Under the pieces are notes generated by a model. That model searched no databases and was not told the origin of the DNA. It saw only the letters and a list, made by a program, of their open reading frames with translations. From positions 62,001-126,000 of the forward strand of contig JANQMR010000011.1 of assembly GCA_028279985.1 (NCBI GenBank): a stretch of 64,000 nt of DNA. Direction: 5' to 3'. Below are positions 26,422 to 36,149 of this stretch, piece by piece. The position numbers and the translations under genes are program-made. The DNA comes from Woeseiaceae bacterium. Its GTDB lineage: Bacteria; Pseudomonadota; Gammaproteobacteria; Steroidobacterales; Woeseiaceae. Each line of letters starts with the position of its first letter. The stretch's first letter is position 1.

Positions 26422-27594
26422 CTATATAGCGTGCCGGGTCAACTCGCGCGCAAGGTCACACACGTGGATGGCCTCGACATCGTCTGCCACCCGGAATCGC
26501 TCGGTTCCCGAATAGACAACGAACTTCGCTTCCGGGTTTATGTCGGCACACGCATGGTGAAACCCTTTCGTCAGTTTCGGCTCGAGGCTGCGCTTGATCT
26601 CGATAGCCCAGGGTCGACGCCCAGGTAACACCAGCACCAGGTCCACCTCCGCTCCTCCCGACGCGCGATAGAAACTGGCGGCCGTGTCTGCAGGTGCGGC
26701 GTTAACCAGATTTTCAATCACGAATCCTTCCCAACTTTGCCCTGTCACCGGGTGACTCAGCACGTCCTCCTTGTTTCCCAGGCCAAGCAAAGCGTGCGTC
26801 ACTCCGCTGTCTCTAACGTAGACTTTTGGCGATTTGACGAGGCGTTTGCCGACGTTGCGGTGCCAGGGTGCAAGCCGCCTCACAAGCAGCAAATCCACCA
26901 GTAGATCGAGGTATTTGGCGATGGTCTTTCCATCGACATCCAAGCCCCGCGCAAGCGATGCGGCATTCAATAGACCGCCTTGCGTGTGTGCAAGCATTAC
27001 CCAAAACCGTCGTAGCGTTTCAGCGGGTATACGCGGACCGAGCTGCGGCACGTCGCGTTCCAGGTACGTACGGACGAAGTTCTGGCGCCAGCGCAGGCTT
27101 CGACCGTCATCGCGAGCAAGAAAGCTGTCCGGAAATCCGCCGCGAGCCCACAACTTGTCGATATCTTCTTTGTCGACCTCCAACACATCGAAAGGCGGAA
27201 GCTCCACATAGGCGATCCGGCCAGCCAGGGTTTCACCCGATTGTTGAAGCAGGTCCATGGACGCCGATCCGAGCAACAGGAAGCGCCGTGTCCGCCTTCC
27301 CCGGCGACGGCCTTTGTCGATGAGTCCGCGGAGGCTCTGGAACAATTCCGGCACACGATGAACCTCATCGAGAACCACCAACTTGTCTTCGTGATCCCTT
27401 AGGTAGAGTTCTGCATCTGCGAGTTTTGCTCGATCGCCGCGCGACTCCAGATCCAGATAGATGGCGGGTTTTAGCGCCTCGGCCATCTCCAGCGCCAGCG
27501 TGGTCTTCCCCACCTGGCGTGGACCGAGCAACGCGACGGCCGGGTATTCCTCGATCAATTCGATCAATCGTGGTTGAAGGCGGCGACTTATCAT
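26422..27594 (-). CDS. AAA_14/DUF4143 ATPase
   Basis: 390 residues. N-terminal AAA_14 domain: Walker A LLGPRQVGKTTLA (about 22-34), Walker B KLVVLDEVHRVP (about 70-81), sensor FLLLGSAS. C-terminal DUF4143 (about 200-370) with the PD-(D/E)xK-like WAIEIKRS near 335 and GFVIENLVNA. The family is common in mobile and TA-rich regions and its role is unproven, with DNA-linked or TA-like roles suggested. Stands alone among relics here. Confidence 0.85.
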   Translation of the reverse strand: MISRRLQPRLIELIEEYPAVALLGPRQVGKTTLALEMAEALKPAIYLDLESRGDRAKLADAELYLRDHEDKLVVLDEVHRVPELFQSLRGLIDKGRRRGRRTRRFLLLGSASMDLLQQSGETLAGRIAYVELPPFDVLEVDKEDIDKLWARGGFPDSFLARDDGRSLRWRQNFVRTYLERDVPQLGPRIPAETLRRFWVMLAHTQGGLLNAASLARGLDVDGKTIAKYLDLLVDLLLVRRLAPWHRNVGKRLVKSPKVYVRDSGVTHALLGLGNKEDVLSHPVTGQSWEGFVIENLVNAAPADTAASFYRASGGAEVDLVLVLPGRRPWAIEIKRSLEPKLTKGFHHACADINPEAKFVVYSGTERFRVADDVEAIHVCDLARELTRHAI

Positions 27595-27814
27595 CCTTGC
27601 AATTATGGATCTTTAGTCCAGATTTGCAAGGATAAAAAGGCCGACTTGTGCCTGGAAATCGAGGATATCCTGGGTATGAGAACCGATTTGGTGCCAATGG
27701 CACTTAGCTTAAAGCGCGACGCGACATTCAGGGCCTCTGCCACCAGTACGCGACTAATCCCTGTTAAGCGCGAAACAAGGCCCAAATATGGCGCTCGAGA
27801 AGCTCAATGCAGGG

Positions 27815-28191
27815 GGTATATCCTTATCTACACGATCAAGAACCGTCCCGAGCAAGTTCGCCAGGCCTTCAAGCAACACGAAAACCAGATGTGCATTTCA
27901 GCCGTTACGCTCGGTGAGTTGGTCTACGAAGCAGAGCGTTCTGCTCAAGCTGAACGGAATCTGGCGGATATCGAAGGCTTGGTCGCACGCCTGGAAGTTG
28001 CTCCGTTCGAGGCCCACGCAGCCGAACATTTCGGTCAACTAAGGGCCGAGCTATACCGCTCCGGAAAACCCATCGGTCCCTATGACATGATGATTGCAGG
28101 TCACGCAAGGGCAACCGGCTTGATCCTGATTACGAATAACAGAGAAGAGTTTGAGCGAGTTCCGGGGCTCAGGGTTGAAAACTGGGTGTAA
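27815..28191 (+). pseudogene. 5'-truncated VapC toxin
   Basis: The frame YILIYTIKNRPEQVRQAF ... SAVTLGELVYEAERS ... GPYDMMIAGHARATGLILITNNREEF is a classical VapC of the VapBC/MvpA type, complete from the 'ICIYTIKN' motif to the end. The first residues, with the LDTN catalytic Asp, are missing, and so is a vapB. The open frame extends upstream to 27574, but that part has no family likeness. Likely inactive relic. Nothing recognisable lies in 27595-27814. Confidence 0.75.
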
Positions 28192-28232
28192 GCGGCGACC
28201 GGTCGCGGCCTGTTCGTCAACTCCGACTATGA

Positions 28233-28261
28233 AAGGGCCGGCTTGCGCCGGCCCTTCCGTT
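28233..28261. terminator. Bidirectional intrinsic terminator
   Basis: AAGGGCCGGC-TTGC-GCCGGCCCTT, a 10-bp perfect stem with a 4-base loop, followed by CCGTTTT on plus and TTTC on minus. It separates the VapC relic from the converging lipoprotein gene. Confidence 0.75.
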
Positions 28262-28284
28262 TTCCGCGGGTAACACGCATCAGA

Positions 28285-30843
28285 TCACAGGATGTCACCC
28301 AGGTTGATCAGATTGGTCTCACCCGAGTTGTCGTCCACACCGTCGTTGTCGTTGATAATGTAGACGTCGCCGCCGGCGGTTACGGCTGAACCTTCGATCT
28401 TCTCGGCCACCAGGCCGCCGGTCGCGGTCAGGTCGCCTTCGACGACCAGATCGCGCACCAGGGTCTTGGTCAAGGTGCCGCCGTCGGCAACGCCGTTCAC
28501 GTCGAACGTGTACAGACGCTTGACCGCGGCATCCGGCCCGCCCTGGTTGTCGCGTTCGACGACCAGGAAGCGACCGTCGCCCAGCGAGGTCAGGTCCGAC
28601 AGGCCGACCCAGCCGCCGTTCTGCGATTCCGGTGCGTCCAGCGGATAGAAGAAAAAGCTCCAGGTACCGGCCGTCAGGTCGTAAGCGCCGATGCGCGCAC
28701 CGGGGTCGGTGCCACCGTCCGCATCCGGCCAGACACGCTGGAAGGCGACGTAGCCGGAGCCGTTGTACTCGGCGATCCCTTCGAAACCGAAGCGAAGCTG
28801 CGCGGCGTTCAGGGCCTCCGGCAAAGTCACGACCGCCTCGATGACGCCGTCGGCGTCGGTCTTGAAGATGAAGTTCAGCTTCTCGACCGGCCGGTTGACC
28901 GCATCGCTGACCGTGCCGGAACCTTCCGACGCAATCCAGAAGCCGCCGGCGCTGGCCACCGCAATTCCCTCGGGATCGAGGTTGACGGTCCCGTCGGCGT
29001 TGATCATGGCCGCCAGGTCCGCCGAACTGAACACTTCGTTGTCGTCGCCCACGTCGTCGGTCGGGACGGCGGCAAAGACGTCGTTGGTGTCCTTGATCGT
29101 GATCTCGGTGACCAACTCGGCCGGCGCCTTGGTGATGTCGATACCGAAGATCCGGCTCGAGCCGTAGGCGCTGTCTTCGACGGCGTACAACATGCCCGGC
29201 GATCCGGCGTCGGCCGCCAGTCCGGACATGGCACTCCACGGAATCGGCGTACCGTCCATCCGGTCGGCGGAGACGATGGTCGGGTAGCTCTGATTCGCGA
29301 GCTCATATCGGTAGATGTTCAGCGCCGAGCGGAACTTGTCGCCGCGATTGTCTTCCTCGCTGGCTGCCACCAGCAGGTTGCGCGAAGTCACGGCGAGCAT
29401 GCCTTCAGGCCCCAGCGCTGCCGGCAGCGTCTGCTTGAGCACCGGATTCACCGGATCCGACACGTCGTAGACGAACAGCAGGCTGGAACGCTCGGAGGCG
29501 ATCACCAGGATCTTGTCGCCGCCGTAGTTGCCGAACTCCGCGTTCTCGGGCTCGTTACCCTTGTTGCCCGAGCGCCCATCCGGGTAGTGACCGTATCGTA
29601 CCGCGAGATGATCCAGGCTGTTGCCGCTGGTGTAGACGACGTCACCCGACGTGTTGAAGATCGTGAAGCCGCGGCTGCCGCCCAGGTAGTCGCCTTCGTC
29701 GGCGGTCGCGAACAACTCGTCCGTGATCCAGGCGACACCGTCCGGCTCACGCGGCACGGCCATCTGCATCTCGGTCTGCGAGATGATGGCCGGGTCCTCC
29801 TCGGTGGCATCGATCTGCGTCAGATTGACGGCGCCAGCCGTGAAGTCGTTGATCACGGTGGCGGTGGCCAGATCGACCAGCACGAGATGATTGTTCTCCT
29901 GCAAGGTGACGACGGCAACGTTTTGCTCGTTGATATCCACGTACTCGGGTTCCGGATCGCCCGCCGCAACCGCCGCAAGGCTCGTCAGGTTCACCGCAAC
30001 CGGCGCCCAGCCGCCGACCGGGCCCGAGATGTCGATGACCCACAGAAAACCGGCCGGCGCCTGCGGGAAGTTGGCGATATCGCCGTCGTTCTCGTCTTCG
30101 TCGCGCTCGTTCTCGATGACGACGGCAAGCCAGTTTTGGTCGGGACTGACCGCGATCGAGTCCGGCTGACCGCCGACGTCAATTGTCGCCTCGATGGTCT
30201 GGGTTGCGATATCGACGACCACGAGGTTACCCGACGGATTGTCGAAATCCGGTGAGGTATTGACGCCGACCAGCGCACGGCCGCCTGCGACCGCCACCGA
30301 CGTCGATTCGCCGCCTACGTCCAGCACACCGAGTCCGGTCGGACTGGCCGGGTCGCTGATGTCGGCAAAGCCGATCGAGTCGGTTTCGCCATCGGTGTAA
30401 ACCAGGGTCCTGCCGTCACTGCTGGCGGCGACGATTTCGGCGACGGTCTCAGTACCGTCGTTGCAGGCGGCGTCGATTTGCGAACAAACCGGAAACGACG
30501 AGATGCGATTGAACACCCGCTGTGCCGGATTGTTGCAGACGAACGAAGTGTCGGTGATCTCATCCGGGTCGAGCACGCTGTCGCCGTCAATGTCGGCGCC
30601 GGAGTCGATCTGCGTACCGCCGTTGGGGCAGTTGGCATTACCGGCCGCCAGCATGGTCTGCACGACGATGGAATTGGCGCCGTCGTTTCCGCCGGGTCCT
30701 GTCGAACCCGCGGGCCCGTCGGGACCCGCCGGGCCGGCCGGACCTGCGGGCCCCTGGGCACCGTCGTCACCTTCGCAGGCAACCAGCATGAACGGAATGA
30801 CGACCGCAAGCGCGAGCGTCATCCCAGTCTTGTTCTTGGACAT
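28285..30843 (-). CDS. Lipoprotein with collagen-like tract and phytase-esterase domain
   Basis: 852 residues from ATG 30841-30843 (MSKNKTGMTLALAVVIPFML), with lipobox LVACEG at about 22-25. A short collagen-like Gly-X-Y tract (GAQGPAGPAGPAGPDGPAG, about 29-55) leads into a Cys-containing calcium-loop-like segment (SGADIDGDSVLDPDE). A large beta-propeller-like region follows, and the C-terminal about 350 residues match the esterase-like-phytase/choice-of-anchor families (DRFLVVERDNQGGPDAAVKRLYTFDV). Probably a surface or outer membrane hydrolase, conceivably phosphate-releasing; the exact activity is not shown. A longer start at 30921 gives no signal peptide. Confidence 0.75.
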   Translation of the reverse strand: MSKNKTGMTLALAVVIPFMLVACEGDDGAQGPAGPAGPAGPDGPAGSTGPGGNDGANSIVVQTMLAAGNANCPNGGTQIDSGADIDGDSVLDPDEITDTSFVCNNPAQRVFNRISSFPVCSQIDAACNDGTETVAEIVAASSDGRTLVYTDGETDSIGFADISDPASPTGLGVLDVGGESTSVAVAGGRALVGVNTSPDFDNPSGNLVVVDIATQTIEATIDVGGQPDSIAVSPDQNWLAVVIENERDEDENDGDIANFPQAPAGFLWVIDISGPVGGWAPVAVNLTSLAAVAAGDPEPEYVDINEQNVAVVTLQENNHLVLVDLATATVINDFTAGAVNLTQIDATEEDPAIISQTEMQMAVPREPDGVAWITDELFATADEGDYLGGSRGFTIFNTSGDVVYTSGNSLDHLAVRYGHYPDGRSGNKGNEPENAEFGNYGGDKILVIASERSSLLFVYDVSDPVNPVLKQTLPAALGPEGMLAVTSRNLLVAASEEDNRGDKFRSALNIYRYELANQSYPTIVSADRMDGTPIPWSAMSGLAADAGSPGMLYAVEDSAYGSSRIFGIDITKAPAELVTEITIKDTNDVFAAVPTDDVGDDNEVFSSADLAAMINADGTVNLDPEGIAVASAGGFWIASEGSGTVSDAVNRPVEKLNFIFKTDADGVIEAVVTLPEALNAAQLRFGFEGIAEYNGSGYVAFQRVWPDADGGTDPGARIGAYDLTAGTWSFFFYPLDAPESQNGGWVGLSDLTSLGDGRFLVVERDNQGGPDAAVKRLYTFDVNGVADGGTLTKTLVRDLVVEGDLTATGGLVAEKIEGSAVTAGGDVYIINDNDGVDDNSGETNLINLGDIL

Positions 30844-30982
30844 GGGAGGCTCCTTAAGGTTGTTCTTTAAATGTTGGCTGCCGCCAGCCGACGGCAGCCC
30901 GTAATTTTTTCGAAACGGCATGACGCCGGACTTACAGGCCCATTAAGATTATGTTTATAAAAGATTTCTAAATTGTTTCGAT

Positions 30983-31180
30983 TTGGCCTGCGGCAGGCCA
31001 GGCTGCCTTTGCACCGTCGCGGCGGATCTCGTCACCGGGCCCGCGACGAACACGACGGCGGCCATCGATCTGGTCACGACGCTGACGGGCGTGCGCGGTA
31101 TCAACATCGTCGATCCGGCATCGGTGGAGACGTTTCGCGAGTTTCTACTCGCCGTGCTCGACGTAAACGGACGGTCGTGA
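30983..31180 (+). other. Unassigned stretch, possible gene fragment
   Basis: Between the lipoprotein and the epimerase (30922-31271) the only coding-like signal is a short plus frame ending TGVRGINIVDPASVETFREFLLAVLDVNGRS. It reads protein-like but lacks a ribosome site and I do not recognise it; it may be the end of a lost gene. Around 30940-30975 the DNA is AT-rich and may hold the lipoprotein promoter. Confidence 0.2.
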
Positions 31181-31271
31181 ACGAGGACAGTCCACCTCGA
31201 CCGTGACGTCGCTCAGGCGGTTGCCGGCCGATGCCGGCGAGATGACGAGATAGCGAACAGGATCTGCGCAA

Positions 31272-32201
31272 TCAGCGCGACAGATAACCGAGCGATTCGA
31301 CGGAGAAGGCTTGCGGCGGGCGGCCGATCAGTGGCTCCAGCGCCGACGGGTCAGCCGTATTGCCCTCGGCCAGCATCGTCAACTGATCCCGCGTTACCGG
31401 AAACGGCGGCAGCCAGTCGAAGAGCGCGGCGACAAACTTCATCGTCCCGATCGGCATCGGCAGAACCCGCTTGCGCTTGCCTGCCGCTTCGGCCACGCGC
31501 CCGAGCATGTCGGTCCAGGACAGGGTCTCGGGACCGCCGAGCTCGTAAGTCCGGCCTATGGTCGATTCGTCTTCCAGCGCGACGACGAAAGCCCGCGCGA
31601 CGTCCTCGACGAACACGGGCGACATCAGGACCTCACCCCTCGAGGCGCCGGACCCGGTGTAAAAACCGATGGCCGGCACCGGCGGCACCACCATGTCGCG
31701 GTAGAGCTGAGTAGCGAACTCGATCGTGCCGCGCGGATCGCCGAAGATGACCGACGGCCGGAAGATCGTGAAGTCCAGGCCGCTCATTTGGAGCGCTCGC
31801 TCCGCCCGGTGTTTGCTGACCTGGTAAGGCGTGCCCGGCTCCTTGACGCCGTTGGCGCTCATCAGCAGGAAACGCGAGATGCCCGCCTCTTTCGCGCCCT
31901 CGATGACTCTCACAACGCCGCGATGCTGCAGCTTCTCGAAGGTGACTCCCTTGCTTGCGAACTCGCGCAGTATCCCGATGTTGTAGATCGCCGCGTCGCA
32001 GCCTTCGAGGACTTCGCCAATACCGCGCGGCGAGGCCAAGTCACCCGATACGGCATGGACCTTCGCAGGTTGCCGGAGCTTGGGTTCACTACCGGCGCGA
32101 ACCAGCACCGACGGCTCGTGACCTGCGTCGATCAGCGCGTCTACGAGATAGCCGCCGACGAAACCCGTGCCACCGATGATCGCAACTCGCATGATGCTCA
32201 T
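31272..32201 (-). CDS. NAD(P)-binding SDR protein, NDUFA9-like
   Basis: 309 residues, atypical extended SDR. Rossmann motif VAIIGGTGFVGGYLVDAL (about 6-23), and a degenerate active site with S-N-G / YQVSKHRAE (YxxxK-like) at about 118-130. The C-terminal part resembles complex I NDUFA9-like or nucleoside-diphosphate-sugar epimerase proteins. Substrate unknown. Two start codons are possible (MSIMRVAII), three residues apart. Not clearly in an operon; the gene upstream is 72 bases away on the same strand. Confidence 0.8.
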   Translation of the reverse strand: MSIMRVAIIGGTGFVGGYLVDALIDAGHEPSVLVRAGSEPKLRQPAKVHAVSGDLASPRGIGEVLEGCDAAIYNIGILREFASKGVTFEKLQHRGVVRVIEGAKEAGISRFLLMSANGVKEPGTPYQVSKHRAERALQMSGLDFTIFRPSVIFGDPRGTIEFATQLYRDMVVPPVPAIGFYTGSGASRGEVLMSPVFVEDVARAFVVALEDESTIGRTYELGGPETLSWTDMLGRVAEAAGKRKRVLPMPIGTMKFVAALFDWLPPFPVTRDQLTMLAEGNTADPSALEPLIGRPPQAFSVESLGYLSR

Positions 32202-32273
32202 CCGTACCGCAACGGCGCGAGCATAACAGGATCGGCCGTCCGGCGGTGACGGCAGACAGGTTTCGTTAGATTC

Positions 32274-33359
32274 TCAACTCGACGGCCGCCGATCGCTCGC
32301 CACCCAGAAGCAGCCGAGCACGACCGGGATGGCAACGAGAGTGTCGAGAAAGCTGTTGTACCAGATCCACTGGTCGGTCGTCAGCAGGAAGACGAGCGGC
32401 AACTCGATCAGGATGACGAGCAAGGCGCCCGCCGCGGATGCGAATGCGGCACGCTGCGGCCGAATGCTGAAGCTACCCTCCAGGTAGCGCACCAGGCGCT
32501 TGCCGAGGTACCGTCCGCCGAGGAGGCCATCGACCAGAAAACTGGTCGCGCCGATTCCGGCCACGATCGAGCCGCGGAGCTTGACGAAAGTGTCGTCCTG
32601 AAACACGGCTGCAAGACCGGCGGCAACGAGCGCCATTGCAACGCCGAACACGGCAAAGCCGCCGAGCAGGTTCTTCTTCACGAGCGGCTGGATCACAGCC
32701 AACGACACCGTGGCCGCGGCACCCGTCAATGCCGCCGTGACCAGGCCGAACTCACGCGCGACGAAGAAGAAAACCACGCCCAATGCGATGTCCGTATAGA
32801 TCGCCGGGCGTATCTCTTTCGCTCGCCGTTCCCTTTCGAGTACGTCCGGTGTCTTCGGACCGCCGCTTTCCGCCGTCTGATCGTCGAGCCAACGGAACAG
32901 CGCCTGCCCGCGTTTCGGCGCCTTGAAAGGCTTGTCGTGCGATCGATAGACGAGCTCGCCGTTACGCTCTACAACACAGCCGGTGGACCGCCAGCCGAGA
33001 TTGCCGACGCTGATCTCGAGATCGCCGTCCGCCGTCGGCACGGCAATGCGGTGGGGACCGAATAGCTGTTGCATCCGAGGCTCGAAGTCGCGTCTGGCGA
33101 CGACGTCTCCGTCCCGCCAGACGGTGAAATGCCAGTCCCGACTCGTGGCGCGCAGCTCGACCCGGTACGCATCGCCATCGAGGCGGAACTCGAAGCTGTT
33201 TTTCAGAAGGCCCATTTCGGATAGTGAGTCGGTCGGATAGTGCGTCGGATAGCGCAGCGGCAGTCCGCGAACCTCTGGCAGGTAGTCGATCCAGGCAGGA
33301 GGGTACCGGATTTGTTCCGAACCATGTTCGCCGAGTTTGTCCGAAACGGCCGCCGTCAA
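32274..33359 (-). CDS. Membrane protein with IspZ/YciB-like C-terminal domain
   Basis: 361 residues. The first about 185 residues are soluble and unassigned (WRDGDVVARRDFEPRMQQLFG). Residues about 188-355 carry five or six helices with the septation-protein-A pattern: DIALGVVFFFVAREFGLVTA, LAVIQPLVKKNLL, then FVKLRGSIVAGIGATSFLVDGLLGG and YLGKRLVRY. YciB/IspZ is an inner-membrane protein linked to cell-envelope integrity. The soluble N-terminus makes this an unusual fusion. Divergent from the aminotransferase gene. Confidence 0.6.
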   Translation of the reverse strand: MTAAVSDKLGEHGSEQIRYPPAWIDYLPEVRGLPLRYPTHYPTDSLSEMGLLKNSFEFRLDGDAYRVELRATSRDWHFTVWRDGDVVARRDFEPRMQQLFGPHRIAVPTADGDLEISVGNLGWRSTGCVVERNGELVYRSHDKPFKAPKRGQALFRWLDDQTAESGGPKTPDVLERERRAKEIRPAIYTDIALGVVFFFVAREFGLVTAALTGAAATVSLAVIQPLVKKNLLGGFAVFGVAMALVAAGLAAVFQDDTFVKLRGSIVAGIGATSFLVDGLLGGRYLGKRLVRYLEGSFSIRPQRAAFASAAGALLVILIELPLVFLLTTDQWIWYNSFLDTLVAIPVVLGCFWVASDRRPSS

Positions 33360-33496
33360 TGACGCCCCGTGTGTTCAAAAACGCCGACACGAAAACGAAT
33401 CCGGCGGCCTTTCGCCGTAATATCGACGTAATACTTGCGTGTAAACTATCGGTTCACAAGCGAATTTTGCGGCTCTGTCATGCCGCATGGGAACCG

Positions 33497-35233
33497 ATGG
33501 GACTCGACATCATCCTCATTGCCGGCGGGATCGGCGCTTTTTTGCTGTTCGCCGTCAAACTGCGCGCCCGTCTGGCGCTGTCGCGGGCCAAACACCCGTC
33601 CCTGCGCGGCCATGCCCGGATCTCGCGCGCGCTCGCCAAGCTCGTGCCGTTCCACGAATACACCGATGACGCGGTATTCCGCTGCGACAACGCGCCGGCC
33701 GAGGTCGTGGCCAGGCGCAAGGCCGGTCTCGCCGCACTGAAACAGCGTCTCGATGCGATGTCCCCGGACGGTCGCGAACGGACGGCGGCGCTGGAGCCGG
33801 CCGTATCCGACATGCAGTTCACGAACGCTTACCGGGTGCCGTTCCAGTTTCGCAGTTTCGCGATGCGTAACTTCCAGGTCGGCGCGTTCGCCGATGCAAC
33901 GGACGGGGTGCGGATTCGCGACCTGGACGGCAACTGGTCCTATGACCTGGCGGGTTCCTACGGCGTCAACCTGCTGGGCTACGACTTTTACAAAGGCTGC
34001 ATCGAGCGCGGCGCCGAACGCGTGCGCGAGCTCGGACCGGCGCTCGGTCCTTATCACCCGGTGGTCGCCGAAAACGTGGCCATGCTGACCGAGGTCTCGG
34101 GGCTCGACGAGGTCTCGTTCCACATGTCGGGTACCGAGGCGGTCATGCAGGCCGTGCGCCTCGCGCGTTATCACACCCGCCGTTCGCAGATCGTATTGTT
34201 CTGCGGCGCCTACCACGGCTGGTGGGACGGCGTGCAGCCGGGTGTCGGCAATCAGCGCCCGTCGAAAGACGTTTACACGCTCAAGGAAATGAGCGAGCAG
34301 ACGCTGGACGTGTTACGCACTCGCAAGGACATCGCCTGCGTGCTCGTCAATCCGCTGCAGGCATTACATCCGAATGCCGGCGCCGGCAGCGATGCGATGC
34401 TGCTCGCGAGCGACCGGACCGCGAATTTCGACCGCGAGGCTTATGCCGAATGGCTCGGGGCGCTGCGCGAAGTTTGTACCGCGCGCGGTATCGTGCTGAT
34501 CTTCGATGAGGTCTTCGTCGGATTCCGGCTCGGCCTCAAGGGCGCGCAGGCTTACTTCGGCGTCAACGCCGACATGGTCACTTACGGCAAAACGCTGGGC
34601 GGCGGGCTGCCGGTCGGCGTGTTGTGCGGCCGCGCCGATCTGATGAAACGCTACCGGGCCGAACGGCCGACCGACATTTGTTTTGCGCGCGGCACGTTCA
34701 ACTCGCATCCGTATGTCATGGCGACAATGAACGAGTTCCTGCGTTTTGCCCTGACCGACGAGTTCGCAAGCGAGACCGACGCGGCGGACGCGCTGTGGAA
34801 CGAGCGCGCGCTGCACCTGAACGACGAGCTGTCGGAGCACAATCTGCCGGTGCGCGTGCACAACCTGTCGTCGATCTGGATTCTGACCTATACCGTCGTC
34901 AGCCGTTACAACTGGATGTTCCAGTACTATCTGCGCGCCGAGGGGCTGGCGCTGAGTTGGGTCGGAACCGGCCGATTGATTTTCAGCCACAATTACGACG
35001 ACGGCGATTTCGAAGCCGTGGTCAAACGTTTCGTCAAAGCCGCCCAAACGATGTTGGCCGACGGCTGGTGGGAGCCCATCCCCGAGGCAAGCAACAAGAC
35101 GATTCGCCGCCAGGTCTTGAAGGAACTGATCGCCGCCCGTTTGAGCCGGAGGCTGTCACCGACGCCCGAAAATACGGCGCCCGTGTCCGACAAACGGGCA
35201 CGGGCGCGACAGGCGGCAGACCCTAGGGCCTGA
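33497..35233 (+). CDS. Class III PLP-dependent aminotransferase, membrane-anchored
   Basis: 578 residues from ATG 33497 (MGLDIILIAGGIGAFLLFAV), giving an N-terminal membrane helix. The aminotransferase fold follows from about 120: D337 in IFDEVF binds the PLP nitrogen and K365 in TYGKTLGGG forms the Schiff base. The closest pattern is glutamate-1-semialdehyde aminomutase-like enzymes. The substrate is not evident; the neighbouring phosphatidylserine decarboxylase and Mpo1-like genes hint at lipid or sphingolipid-type metabolism, but this is only context. The stop codon lies in the first unit of a 14-base tandem repeat. Confidence 0.85.
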   Translation: MGLDIILIAGGIGAFLLFAVKLRARLALSRAKHPSLRGHARISRALAKLVPFHEYTDDAVFRCDNAPAEVVARRKAGLAALKQRLDAMSPDGRERTAALEPAVSDMQFTNAYRVPFQFRSFAMRNFQVGAFADATDGVRIRDLDGNWSYDLAGSYGVNLLGYDFYKGCIERGAERVRELGPALGPYHPVVAENVAMLTEVSGLDEVSFHMSGTEAVMQAVRLARYHTRRSQIVLFCGAYHGWWDGVQPGVGNQRPSKDVYTLKEMSEQTLDVLRTRKDIACVLVNPLQALHPNAGAGSDAMLLASDRTANFDREAYAEWLGALREVCTARGIVLIFDEVFVGFRLGLKGAQAYFGVNADMVTYGKTLGGGLPVGVLCGRADLMKRYRAERPTDICFARGTFNSHPYVMATMNEFLRFALTDEFASETDAADALWNERALHLNDELSEHNLPVRVHNLSSIWILTYTVVSRYNWMFQYYLRAEGLALSWVGTGRLIFSHNYDDGDFEAVVKRFVKAAQTMLADGWWEPIPEASNKTIRRQVLKELIAARLSRRLSPTPENTAPVSDKRARARQAADPRA

Positions 35234-35294
35234 CCGCTAGAACCCGACCGGTAGAACCCGACCGGTAGGACCTGAACGGTAGGACCTGAACGGC
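35225..35294. repeat. Five tandem 14-base units
   Basis: Units of AGRRCCYGAMCGST form (AGGGCCTGACCGCT, AGAACCCGACCGGT twice, AGGACCTGAACGGT, AGGACCTGAACGGC) run head to tail. The first contains the aminotransferase stop codon, so expansion would extend only the 3' flank. Confidence 0.85.
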
Positions 35295-35335
35295 AGCCGC
35301 CGATCAGGATCCGACGGTCAGCCAGGCCTTACCGA

Positions 35336-36022
35336 TCAAGCCATCGCGGGCTCGTCGTGTTCATCGTCCTCATCCGGCTCCAGGCCATGGTGAATGTGGG
35401 TCATCGGGTCGATCAACTCACCTTTCATCAGGTACATCGGCGACTTGAAATAGATTTTGAAGTCGTGGAACGGATCGGTGAGGATCTTGGTGGCCCATAC
35501 CAGGCCCGTCTGGACGTTGTGGATGAAAAACAGATGCACGGTACGGAAGACCAGTGCGCCGACGGCCAGCCAGATCCACATTATCGACAGGTTGTAGAAG
35601 AACCCGTCCCAGTTGGTGTGGGCATCGAACAGGCCGAAGAAAGCCGGGTTCATGTACAACACTATCGGTGAGATCGCCCACAAGGATTGCAGCACCCGTT
35701 TACGGAACAGGTTGTAACCGACCTTGATCTCCTCTTTGTGCTCGTGGGTCGCCTGATTGACCTCATCGTAACTCTTGGGCTCGAAGAAAAAATGGCCGAT
35801 CTGCCGCGACCACATCGCAAACACCCAGCCCAGGATTGCCGCGGCGCTGGGATTGACGAGCAGCAGCGCGTAAGTCGTCAGAAAGCAGGTTGCGCTCAGC
35901 AGGTGCAGCGACTGGTTGATCCTGCTGTGATGGTAGTACCGGTGGTCGTCCCAGCGCTGGATCCGGAGTTCCTCGAAAAAGCCGGGGGTTTTCGCGACCG
36001 GGGCGGTCGTGTCATTGCTCAT
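35336..36022 (-). CDS. Mpo1-like (DUF962-type) membrane protein
   Basis: 228 residues with about five membrane segments. HHSRINQSLHLLSATCFL and FAMWSRQIGHFFFEPKSYDEVN echo the N-x-x-x-H and Q-x-x-GH-x-x-FE hallmarks of Mpo1-like proteins, which in yeast are dioxygenases shortening 2-hydroxy fatty acids. A His-rich acidic tail (MTHIHHGLEPDEDDEHDE) could bind metal. Assignment is by short motifs only. It converges with the aminotransferase and precedes the PSD gene's 3' end. Confidence 0.5.
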   Translation of the reverse strand: MSNDTTAPVAKTPGFFEELRIQRWDDHRYYHHSRINQSLHLLSATCFLTTYALLLVNPSAAAILGWVFAMWSRQIGHFFFEPKSYDEVNQATHEHKEEIKVGYNLFRKRVLQSLWAISPIVLYMNPAFFGLFDAHTNWDGFFYNLSIMWIWLAVGALVFRTVHLFFIHNVQTGLVWATKILTDPFHDFKIYFKSPMYLMKGELIDPMTHIHHGLEPDEDDEHDEPAMA

Positions 36023-36149
36023 TAGATGTCTCTACGGTGGCGCCAAAGGCATGGAGGGTACATCCGGGCATGGTCACCCGCGCCTAGTTTGTGACCGGTA
36101 TCTTACGTTTATGTGACAAACCGGCCACTGCCGGCATGCGGAGACGAAG

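Noticed and set aside
27574..27814. Upstream extension of the VapC frame as a longer fused protein
   Set aside because: No family likeness or antitoxin pattern; the PIN part begins abruptly inside a motif, so truncation fits better than fusion.
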